Of a stretch of 49,086 nucleotides of DNA, positions 6,028 through 12,639 are shown one piece after another. Under the pieces are notes generated by a model. The model was not told the origin of the DNA, did not search any database, and saw only the letters and a list, made by a program, of their open reading frames with translations. The DNA comes from a virus: the IMG/VR virus record IMGVR_UViG_3300043464_001457, positions 1 to 49,086 of that record; one strand, given 5' to 3'. A program made the position numbers and the translations under genes. Within the stretch, counting starts at the first letter, position 1; every line of letters begins with the position of its first letter.

Positions 6028-6481
6028 TTTTAGCTACTTCCTGCTGTTGTTGTTCTGGTTCCTGAAAAACCAGAGAGCGTGGTAATAGGCGGTTTTGTTC
6101 CTTGGTTTGTGGAACAATTACCTCCTTGACATTACCATTTTGTAACAACTGGGAATAGAGTAAGTCAACAACCTTACGGAGTTCTTTTACTTCACGGAGA
6201 ACCTGTTGAAGAAACACGTTCTCTGGGGTAAACAACTCCATCTGGCGATTGGAAACAGATTCAACCAGCACAGCCTTCAAGTCGTCTGGTAATGGGACCA
6301 CATTAAATTGTGGAACGCTTGGTTGTTGCTCGTACTGAGGCTGTTGGACTGGAACGAACCCATTATTAGCCATGCTGGTTTCGACAGACTTAATGGGGGA
6401 AACTTCCCATTGGCTTTCTACACCAGCTTTGCGTTGCATGAACTCTTGCATCGCCTGTTGCATTTCTGATGGGGTCAACAT
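5969..6481 (-). CDS. Hypothetical Gln-rich helical protein
   Basis: 170 residues, no recognised family. Residues 1-20 (SEMQQAMQEFMQRKAG) and about 85-115 (NVFLQQVLREVKELRKVVDLLYSQLL) look like amphipathic helices or a coiled coil; the middle is rich in Gln and Pro, and the C terminus is basic (KPVRKGRRSAKS). AAGGAA lies before the ATG, and a CCTGCGA leader motif is 13 bases upstream. The last 19 codons overlap the ParB-like gene, so the two are probably translationally coupled and may work together. Confidence 0.6.
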   Translation of the reverse strand: MLTPSEMQQAMQEFMQRKAGVESQWEVSPIKSVETSMANNGFVPVQQPQYEQQPSVPQFNVVPLPDDLKAVLVESVSNRQMELFTPENVFLQQVLREVKELRKVVDLLYSQLLQNGNVKEVIVPQTKEQNRLLPRSLVFQEPEQQQQEVAKNGKDQKPKPVRKGRRSAKS

Positions 6482-6535
6482 TAAAAGGTTCCTTCGCAGG
6501 TAGAGGTACTCGCTGGCGTAACGAGAATAATAATC

Positions 6536-6594
6536 GTGGGGGTGTGCAATCCCTTAGCCTTTGCCGTTCCTGAAGATGTGCCGGACACCCCCAC
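6536..6594. other. 10-bp perfect stem-loop in the 6482-6598 gap
   Basis: GTGGGGGTGT (6536-6545) and ACACCCCCAC (6585-6594) are exact inverted repeats, separated by 39 bases. No T-run follows on either strand within a few bases. It directly follows the stop of the secreted-protein gene, so it may stabilise the 3' end of its message or act as a weak terminator/attenuator. Confidence 0.5.
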
Positions 6595-6598
6595 TTTT

Positions 6599-6922
6599 CT
6601 ATCGCCGGAAAATTCGAAATCTTCCAAACACATTTCGCAACATTGACCGGACCCGTTGTACAGGTTGCCGCACAATCTGCCGAATGTTCATGACTGCGGT
6701 ATTGGAGCGAACAGCTGTCCGTTCCAGAACTGAGTACATGACTGGGACTGGGGGCACATCCTGAACAACGTCAACCACATTGGAAACGATGTTTCGGACT
6801 GGTGCGACTTCAACCAAACGGCAGGTGTTACCGTCGCACACTTGTTGAAACACTTGTGCTGATGCTGTGTTGGCACACAGGAACAACACGAAACAAATCA
6901 CGGACAGAATGATGTTTTTCAC
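6599..6922 (-). CDS. Small secreted basic protein
   Basis: 107 residues from GTG 6922, eight bases after AAAGGAG; upstream in-frame codons overlap the peptidase gene and add nothing sensible. Residues 1-21 are a clear Sec signal peptide (MKNIILSVICFVLFLCANTASA, cleavage after ASA). The mature part has one CDGNTC pair, a Val-rich middle and a strongly basic C terminus (VRSMLRNVFGRFRIFRR). The general layout resembles small secreted proteins of planctomycetes, by impression only. It sits with a papain-like peptidase and another secreted protein, so envelope or lysis work is likely. Confidence 0.7.
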   Translation of the reverse strand: MKNIILSVICFVLFLCANTASAQVFQQVCDGNTCRLVEVAPVRNIVSNVVDVVQDVPPVPVMYSVLERTAVRSNTAVMNIRQIVRQPVQRVRSMLRNVFGRFRIFRR

Positions 6923-6935
6923 TCTCGTCACTCCT

Positions 6936-7769
6936 TTAAGAGAAAATCTTTTCCTGTCGTCCGTCAACAGTTGAACGAACTGCAAAAAACTGATGGTACT
7001 TGTAAGTATGTACCAAATGGTCTTTCCAAGTCAACAATGCTCGGCCATTGTCGCCGTATGATGTGCCCCATGAATTGGGCATGTCAAAGGCAAAAGTATT
7101 TCCGAGCATGACAACATCGTCAACATTGACACTGTGGTTGCCGGGACCAGCCGAATAGTAGGCAACACCATCACCGTTGAGTTTCATGAAATTGTTTGTT
7201 GCATGAACAGCAACAACACACTCAAACTCAAGAGCAAGAGCAGTAGCCAATTCCAGCTCGGCGGTATTTGGGTCGTCACTGAAAGCGTACAACTCAAACC
7301 CGCGAAAGTCGGCCATTGCATCCTTGGCTTGCTGACTGACACGATTCCACAAGTAGGTTCCCATTGGTACTAACTCCTGCGGGGCACAACCAGTCTTCTC
7401 CAACGCTTTGAAACCATCGGAAAGAATTGAGCCTTGGTCACGACCGTCATTGATTTGAGCATAAACGGATTCACCGCTCAATTTGATGTGAGGCAGACCA
7501 CGACGAACGCGACCTTTCTCAATAGTCTGACTACATGCCCAACCATTGCAGGAACCAAGCCTGCCTTGATTCTTCCCGAAAATACTGAACGGGAAACGCT
7601 GCCGTGAACGAACACGGTCGGGACTGTTGACGATGCGGCTGATTTGTGGTGAGGTCATCACACCAACTGCATCAGCAAACAATGGAATCTCCATTGTCCG
7701 AGCTGGTGGAATGTCACCACCTGTACCGACTTCCTCACCGTTGGGAAGAATAAGAATTTCATTAGACAT
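6936..7769 (-). CDS. Papain-like (C1A) cysteine peptidase
   Basis: 277 residues. All catalytic features are present in order: oxyanion Gln68 and nucleophile Cys74 in KNQGRLGSCNGWA, catalytic His212 in GNHSVNV, and Asn232 in MPNSWGTSYGDNG. No signal peptide or transmembrane segment, and only a short N-terminal extension (about 55 residues), so no obvious long inhibitory propeptide. AGGTGAACC precedes the ATG. Papain-family enzymes are unusual in phages, where virion maturation or lysis is normally done by other families. It is flanked by two secreted proteins and a two-helix membrane protein, so a role in lysis or in degrading a protein cell wall/S-layer is my favoured inference. Confidence 0.9.
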   Translation of the reverse strand: MSNEILILPNGEEVGTGGDIPPARTMEIPLFADAVGVMTSPQISRIVNSPDRVRSRQRFPFSIFGKNQGRLGSCNGWACSQTIEKGRVRRGLPHIKLSGESVYAQINDGRDQGSILSDGFKALEKTGCAPQELVPMGTYLWNRVSQQAKDAMADFRGFELYAFSDDPNTAELELATALALEFECVVAVHATNNFMKLNGDGVAYYSAGPGNHSVNVDDVVMLGNTFAFDMPNSWGTSYGDNGRALLTWKDHLVHTYKYHQFFAVRSTVDGRQEKIFS

Positions 7770-7776
7770 GGTTCAC

Positions 7777-8523
7777 CTACTTTCCAGTGCTGCGTTTGAT
7801 GAGTTCGTTGAATTGCTCTTTGTTCTTGATGTTGTCACCATCTTCTTTGCCGAGAAGATTACCTGACTTGTCATAAATGAGCAATGCTGGAAGACCTGCT
7901 TTATCTGCATCTTTACGATACATCAAAGCATCATTGGAATCATAATCGTACCATCGCCATTTCATTCCTCTTTGGAGAATGGAATCCCACAGTACGGTGT
8001 TCTGCTGGACCAGCAACCAATCAACATGTTGTCCACGTTCCTCAGTCTGTTCAACAAGAATAACCCATGCTCCTTCAACCGTTACGGGCGGTGGAGTTGG
8101 CTTGTCCTCGTCATCATCAGGTGGGGTTGGTGGTTTGGTGTCGTCATCGTCACCATCATCAGGTGGTGTTGGTTTCCCAGATTCAAGGATAGTGAAGACA
8201 TGTTTGAATTCAACAATGTCCTTCTCGGGGTCTTTAATCAACACACCGTTGTCAGTCTTCTCACCAACAATCAATTTGCAGGTCGCAGTGTATTTACCCG
8301 GTGCTGCGGTGACGACAAGAGAACTGTCAGGCAGTTGAATAGCACTGACATTTGGTGGATTGAATGTCCACTTCTTCGAAACGTAAGTAAACGCTTCCTG
8401 TGATTCTGGCTTGCAGTCAAGGATGAAATTGACATGCTCTGGGTAAACTGCTTGACCAATGATTTGTGCCTGCATGTTGCAGCACAGCACAAGCCAGATG
8501 AAAAGGGAAATTAACTGTTTCAC
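7777..8523 (-). CDS. Secreted protein with acidic Pro linker and thioredoxin-like C-terminal domain
   Basis: 248 residues from GTG 8523, behind GGAGG. Residues 1-19 form a signal peptide ending near CCNMQAQ. Residues 20-115 look like an Ig/PKD-type beta domain (AAPGKYTATCKLIVG). A Pro/Asp linker (PTPPDDGDDDDTKPPTPPDDDEDK) follows, then about 100 residues with a thioredoxin-like layout (GAWVILVEQTEERG ... GLPALLIYDKSGNLLGKEDG). There is no CxxC, so it should not be a redox enzyme; the cis-Pro position is kept (LPAL). Similar modular proteins occur in planctomycetes. Probably acts in the periplasm or at the cell surface. Confidence 0.7.
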   Translation of the reverse strand: MKQLISLFIWLVLCCNMQAQIIGQAVYPEHVNFILDCKPESQEAFTYVSKKWTFNPPNVSAIQLPDSSLVVTAAPGKYTATCKLIVGEKTDNGVLIKDPEKDIVEFKHVFTILESGKPTPPDDGDDDDTKPPTPPDDDEDKPTPPPVTVEGAWVILVEQTEERGQHVDWLLVQQNTVLWDSILQRGMKWRWYDYDSNDALMYRKDADKAGLPALLIYDKSGNLLGKEDGDNIKNKEQFNELIKRSTGK

Positions 8524-8525
8524 GA

Positions 8526-8849
8526 CTAGCCTCCGAACAATTGAATGATGAACAGAATAAACTCTGGATTGTCTTTAATCCAGTTGAGCAGCTGCATCAA
8601 GGCATCCATGAATGGACCAGCTGTTTGTTGACTGTTTACTGGCAGTTCAATGCCAGCAGTTGTCTGTGCCCCCTCAAGCAGTTCCTCAGCAAACTGTTTG
8701 AAGTCATCACGGTTGGAGAGAATCTTGTTGGCGATTTCTTGATGCTGAAGATTAGCACCGACCCACGTACCACGTTCAACTTTACGCAAGAAATGTCGAA
8801 CGCGAAAGTTGAGAAGCAAATTGTTTTCAGTAACCTTGTCGATAGGCAT
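8526..8849 (-). CDS. Hypothetical protein with hydrophobic C terminus
   Basis: 107 residues, GGGAG seven bases before the ATG. Residues 1-60 are polar and helical (LLLNFRVRHFLRKVERG, DDFKQFAEELLEG). Residues 80-107 (ALMQLLNWIKDNPEFILFIIQLFGG) are hydrophobic with a charged break, as in membrane-active peptides or tail-anchored proteins. Sits directly after a two-helix membrane protein and before secreted proteins, so a lysis or membrane role is plausible. No family recognised. Confidence 0.6.
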   Translation of the reverse strand: MPIDKVTENNLLLNFRVRHFLRKVERGTWVGANLQHQEIANKILSNRDDFKQFAEELLEGAQTTAGIELPVNSQQTAGPFMDALMQLLNWIKDNPEFILFIIQLFGG

Positions 8850-8851
8850 TG

Positions 8852-9157
8852 TTAGCTCCCAATCTTGGTCGGTGGAAAGTAAGTTGGAACACGGTTATTG
8901 AACGGATTGAGGAAGCGTTCCAACCATGACATGTTTGGATACATCTCCGCAATCTTTCCAATCAAGGCATTGATTGCCGCTGCCATGACGATAATCAAGA
9001 CTGGCTCAACTGAGCGAATCCATTCAATCACCAGCTTTCCTGTTTCACTGGTTGGGTCGATTCCGATTTTCGACAGGAACATGGTTGCCATTGCCAGCAA
9101 CCAACCCAAGATACCTGATACTAAAACACGAATGAAACGATTCTGAATGTCTGACAT
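8852..9157 (-). CDS. Two-helix membrane protein, holin candidate
   Basis: 101 residues with two membrane segments: about residues 9-29 (RVLVSGILGWLLAMATMFLS) and 50-70 (EPVLIIVMAAAINALIGKIA), joined by a short polar loop, with a charged C-terminal tail (YPNMSWLERFLNPFNNR). Size and topology fit class II/III holins, but such proteins vary too much for a sequence-only call. GGAG precedes the ATG. The downstream genes (8526-6599) include two secreted proteins and a papain-like peptidase, which together could be the lysis cassette. Confidence 0.55.
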   Translation of the reverse strand: MSDIQNRFIRVLVSGILGWLLAMATMFLSKIGIDPTSETGKLVIEWIRSVEPVLIIVMAAAINALIGKIAEMYPNMSWLERFLNPFNNRVPTYFPPTKIGS

Positions 9158-9166
9158 TTCAAACTC

Positions 9167-9667
9167 CTAGCTGTCTTTTGGGGAGTAATGAGATACATGC
9201 GGCTCATTCTTCAGAGCCTCGAACAAACGCTTGATTTCCGGTTTGGGGTGGTTGCTCGGCTTGATAAGTTTACCTCCGACATCAATTGAATGTCCATCAG
9301 AAAACTTCATTAAGTTGTTCAAATCAACCAATGTCTGGAACGGTTCGTCTGGGACACCCATGATACAAAGAATTTTCGTGGCGACAAATCTGACATCGCA
9401 AACCCCATCAATTACTTCGATTGGGTCGATTTGTGCAGACTTAGGAAGCAATTCCTGTTTACCTTCTTCGTTGACGACAACTTCAATTCCAAGACCGCGT
9501 TCCACCAGTTCGAATGTTTCTTCAAGAATCAAACGGGCGAGTAGCACTCTTGTCTGTAAAGACATGGCACTTACCGGCCTGACCGGGATGAGGAACCCCA
9601 TCTTGTTGGCAAACAATTCGGTGCGGACCTGATGTTGGCTTTTGCTGCTGTGCAGATTAACTGTCAT
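9167..9667 (-). CDS. MazG/HisE-type NTP pyrophosphohydrolase-like protein
   Basis: 166 residues, all-alpha. Acidic metal-binding pattern of the all-alpha NTP-pyrophosphatase fold: LILEETFELVE (E-x3-E) followed by EVIDGVCDVRFV (D-x3-D) and a later NNLMKFSDG. These bind Mg2+ and cleave nucleoside triphosphates to monophosphate plus pyrophosphate. Phages use such enzymes to adjust nucleotide or (p)ppGpp pools or to remove non-canonical dNTPs. The start is in the end of the 9657-10034 gene (11-base overlap), with GGAGACAG upstream. Placed at the border between DNA-metabolism and lysis-type genes. Confidence 0.75.
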   Translation of the reverse strand: MTVNLHSSKSQHQVRTELFANKMGFLIPVRPVSAMSLQTRVLLARLILEETFELVERGLGIEVVVNEEGKQELLPKSAQIDPIEVIDGVCDVRFVATKILCIMGVPDEPFQTLVDLNNLMKFSDGHSIDVGGKLIKPSNHPKPEIKRLFEALKNEPHVSHYSPKDS

Positions 9668-10034
9668 TTCTCTGTCTCCTGTACTTTATGACGACGGTGC
9701 ATTCAATTGAATCACTGTCTGGGTTTAAGGAATGATTCACAAACTGATTGATTGATGTCACACAGATTTTGGTTCCGCTTGCCTTGTTGTAGAGGTCAAG
9801 CAACATTGCAGCGGACAAATGTTCTCCGCTTTCTTCGCCAAGGTGTGTCTCACTGGTACCTGCACAGTAATGCAGAAACAGTTTCAGGATTTCATTCCTG
9901 ATTGCAGTTGAGTTTGAAATCTCACCTGCGTCAAGGTTCTCAAGTTTGAGTGGGAGAGCGACTTGGCAGAGTGGTTCAATCTTACCATCCACCATTTTCT
10001 TCCCGATTGCTGCCATGAAAAATACGTTGTGCAT
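9657..10034 (-). CDS. Hypothetical protein
   Basis: 125 residues, GGAG-TAACC-ATG. Mixed alpha/beta composition with AMLLDLYNKASGTKICVTSINQF in the centre and a strand-like IECTVVIKYRRQ at the C terminus. No membrane segment or known motif. Three Cys, not arranged as a metal site. Lies between the ribbon-helix-helix-like gene and the MazG-like gene and overlaps the latter, so it belongs to the same operon of nucleotide/DNA functions. Confidence 0.6.
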   Translation of the reverse strand: MHNVFFMAAIGKKMVDGKIEPLCQVALPLKLENLDAGEISNSTAIRNEILKLFLHYCAGTSETHLGEESGEHLSAAMLLDLYNKASGTKICVTSINQFVNHSLNPDSDSIECTVVIKYRRQRNDS

Positions 10035-10036
10035 GG

Positions 10037-10231
10037 TTACTCCGTGATTCTTTTCTTGATTAGGTCGTTCACAAATTCACTCAAGGACATTTTGCTCCCG
10101 TTCGCAATCTTGGTGATTGCTGCGTGAGTCAGTGGGTCGGTTCGCACAAAGACAACCTTGGTGTTGCTGATTCGATTTTCAGCAAGGTTGTTCCAATGTT
10201 CTTTGTAGCGTTCCTTTTCTTCCGGTGTCAT
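10037..10231 (-). CDS. Small ribbon-helix-helix-like protein
   Basis: 64 residues from ATG 10231 with GGAG six bases upstream (an in-frame TTG at 10243 would place the start on the binding site itself). The segment TKVVFVRTDPLTHAAITKIANGSKMSLSEFVNDLIKKRI has the strand plus two-helix pattern of ribbon-helix-helix DNA-binding proteins (MetJ/Arc type). N-terminal EEKERYKEHWNNLAE forms an extra helix. It could be a transcription regulator of the phage; a matching operator would be palindromic. Target unknown. Confidence 0.6.
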   Translation of the reverse strand: MTPEEKERYKEHWNNLAENRISNTKVVFVRTDPLTHAAITKIANGSKMSLSEFVNDLIKKRITE

Positions 10232-10245
10232 GGCTATCTCCAATG

Positions 10246-12381
10246 TTAGTTACGGTTGATTAGTTTCTTGCTGCGTTTGGTTTTGTTCGTGTACACGTTT
10301 CTCCGCTCAGTGTTGAAGCGAACATCAGCATCACGAATCAATTGAGCAATTGGGTCGGACACATAATGCAGATAGGAACGATTACCACGACCTTTGATTT
10401 CAGCCTTACGCAATTCCACCACACCAATCTGCATTGAGTCTTCAACAACCTTGCGGACTTGATTGGGGTGAACCTGCATTTGCTGTGAGATTTGTTCAAC
10501 AGTGCAGCCTTCACCAATCTTAGTGATTGCTTCCACGACTTCCATTTGCCAACTGACGCATGAGTCCAATGCAACCTTCTTAACGATGCGGTAACAGTCG
10601 TCATCGACTTCATCCTTGCCGAAGACAATGCCAAGGCTGATTGCCAGTTTCTTCAGCTGCGTTGCAATACGACTACCAATTTCAGGTTCAGGTCGGTAAG
10701 ACATGTACCCGCCGAATCCACGCTGAACATTGGTTCGCATGACTGCCACAAGCTGACTGAGACAAATCAGTTTGTTTTCCAACTCAACCGGAAAGGATGG
10801 AATAGTGTTCTTGCTTTTCATGTACTGAATGTAGCCAAGAACAGATGAACTGAGTTTTCCTTTTTGTTCAGGCTTCAGACCAACGTTGTTGATTGCTTTC
10901 CTGATGTGTTCAATCTCATTGAATTTATTATCCAGCAGATTGATTTTCAGAAACCGTTCACCAAGCGATGTACGGTTCTCACCATGGATGGCATGGGTAA
11001 CACCAGCGATGATTGAGAAGTACAGGTTAGTGTAGCTGCGTTGCAGACCCGTTCCGTAAATCTGAACGAACCGACCGTCATAAGCATCACGCAACATGCC
11101 GAACAGGTTTTCCTTATCACCACTGCCCATGTTCAAAACAGCAGTGAAGTCCTTGATGCAGAGCGTTCGGTTTCTCAATTTTGGGAGTAGAGAGTTATCC
11201 TCTCCATCGCCTCGCCAACCTGAAACAAGTGAAGCTGGGGTCAGCTTTGAAATATGCTCTGACTCCTCGGTGCAGGATTCAAACGCTTCAATGATTGCGG
11301 TCTTACCTGACGATGGTGGACCGACCACAAACAACCAAAGTGGATTGCCTTCAATCCGCAGGCTAATCATGGTGGCAAAGCAGCAAGCCAAGGTATCTAC
11401 GAAGGATTGATTGAACTCAAACACTTCCTTGAAATCATGAACCACTTCATCAAAACTGGTTCGTTTCAGAGCGGACTGCTTCTTCACCCCGGCTTTGCTA
11501 ACCAGCAGCTCATGCAGTTGCTTGAATGCACCTTTTGGCTTTTTACGCTTCATTGCATCCATTACGTAATCACGGATGTCGTAACCGTCCGATAACTTTT
11601 CGTAACCTGCATGGCGGGTCCAATCAATCATGCTGACTGAGGTATGCAGTTTATCCTTTGCATTCTTGGTTATGATGCCAGCTGCACGTTCCATTCCATC
11701 CTTTGCTGGATTGAATGTCTTGTCGCTGTTCTTCATCTTTTTGTCATGGTCATTGTCATACAGCAGGATTGCTTCACGACCATCAAAGACCTTTGACCAT
11801 GACTCCTTGAATGTATTGGCACCGGGTACCGCAACAATGGAATGGTTGATGCTGTTCTGCTTGGAAGCATTGAACAGGTGGACAAGTGCCAACGCATCCC
11901 ATTCTCCCTCGCAAACGTAGATTGGTCCGCTGTTGTCGTTGTTCCAACTGACGTAATACAGAGACATGCAGTTTGGGGTGTTATAAGACTTCTTGGAATT
12001 GATGTCCCAGATTTTCAGGTTGGTCAGGTTCTCCGCTCCCGGCTTGCGGTATGGGATAACCACGTTACCGGAAACGTCAAGACAAACCCCATGTTTCTTC
12101 AATAGCTCGGGCGGGAGGAATTCACCACGCAGACCACTGATAATTTCAAAATCAGAATCAGACATGTTCTCCATGTACTGCTGATGCAGTCTGGTCATGA
12201 AAGTGTAAAGGTTGCCACTTTCACCGCAACGTTTGCAATCCCATTTCCCAGTTGTGTTCTGAACAAAGAAGTGCCCAGTCTTACCGCAGAATGGACAATC
12301 ACCAAGACACTGATTCTTTCCGTTCTTCTTCAGGTTGACGTAGTGAAACTCAAATGACTTTTGATAATCAACACTATCCAT
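10246..12381 (-). CDS. Bifunctional DNA primase-helicase
   Basis: 711 residues. Residues 25-52 form a CHC2-type zinc ribbon (C25, C29, C32, C49, C52). A TOPRIM primase domain follows: the VCEGEWDAL glutamate motif (about 156-164) and the YDNDHD aspartate motif (208-213). The second half carries a P-loop ATPase with Walker A GPPSSGKT (354-361) and a Walker B-like LCIKDFT (about 407-413). A C-terminal winged-helix (CTVEQISQQMQVHPNQVRKVVE) is near residue 640. It should lay primers and unwind DNA at the fork. AAGGAG precedes the ATG. The helicase domain is nearer to AAA+/SF3-like plasmid and phage ATPases than to the DnaB type, judged by motif shape only. Confidence 0.85.
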   Translation of the reverse strand: MDSVDYQKSFEFHYVNLKKNGKNQCLGDCPFCGKTGHFFVQNTTGKWDCKRCGESGNLYTFMTRLHQQYMENMSDSDFEIISGLRGEFLPPELLKKHGVCLDVSGNVVIPYRKPGAENLTNLKIWDINSKKSYNTPNCMSLYYVSWNNDNSGPIYVCEGEWDALALVHLFNASKQNSINHSIVAVPGANTFKESWSKVFDGREAILLYDNDHDKKMKNSDKTFNPAKDGMERAAGIITKNAKDKLHTSVSMIDWTRHAGYEKLSDGYDIRDYVMDAMKRKKPKGAFKQLHELLVSKAGVKKQSALKRTSFDEVVHDFKEVFEFNQSFVDTLACCFATMISLRIEGNPLWLFVVGPPSSGKTAIIEAFESCTEESEHISKLTPASLVSGWRGDGEDNSLLPKLRNRTLCIKDFTAVLNMGSGDKENLFGMLRDAYDGRFVQIYGTGLQRSYTNLYFSIIAGVTHAIHGENRTSLGERFLKINLLDNKFNEIEHIRKAINNVGLKPEQKGKLSSSVLGYIQYMKSKNTIPSFPVELENKLICLSQLVAVMRTNVQRGFGGYMSYRPEPEIGSRIATQLKKLAISLGIVFGKDEVDDDCYRIVKKVALDSCVSWQMEVVEAITKIGEGCTVEQISQQMQVHPNQVRKVVEDSMQIGVVELRKAEIKGRGNRSYLHYVSDPIAQLIRDADVRFNTERRNVYTNKTKRSKKLINRN

Positions 12382-12393
12382 TTTAATTGCTCC

Positions 12394-12624
12394 TTAATTG
12401 CCGTCGTACTTTGACCAATCAACTCTCAGGACTCTGCTTCCATGGAATTTAACTTCCTGAATGCAGTTGTTTGGTTCTCCACGACTGTTCTTACAATCCT
12501 TGCAGATGCGATGTCCAGCACCTGTTGACATGAAAAGTTTTTTACAAAACAAGCAAGGTCTTTCTTTCCTGTTATTGTTTTGGACATCCTGAAAATCTTC
12601 CGGTTTCTTTGGTCTTCCCTTCAT
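12394..12624 (-). CDS. Small zinc-finger protein
   Basis: 76 residues. One zinc-binding module: CLFCKK (residues 24-27) and HRICKDCKN (His38, Cys41, Cys44). The N terminus is basic (MKGRPKKPEDF) and the C terminus has strand-like FHGSRVLRVDWSKYDG. GGAG upstream of ATG. Its place between DNA polymerase and primase-helicase suggests an accessory DNA-binding or protein-binding role in replication. Function unknown. Confidence 0.65.
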   Translation of the reverse strand: MKGRPKKPEDFQDVQNNNRKERPCLFCKKLFMSTGAGHRICKDCKNSRGEPNNCIQEVKFHGSRVLRVDWSKYDGN

Positions 12625-12639
12625 TAACTTTGCTCCAAG

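Noticed and set aside
6481-6675. 64-codon minus-strand ORF over the hairpin
   Set aside because: Starts inside the secreted-protein gene in another frame, no binding site, and sequence is Ser/Thr/Cys noise.
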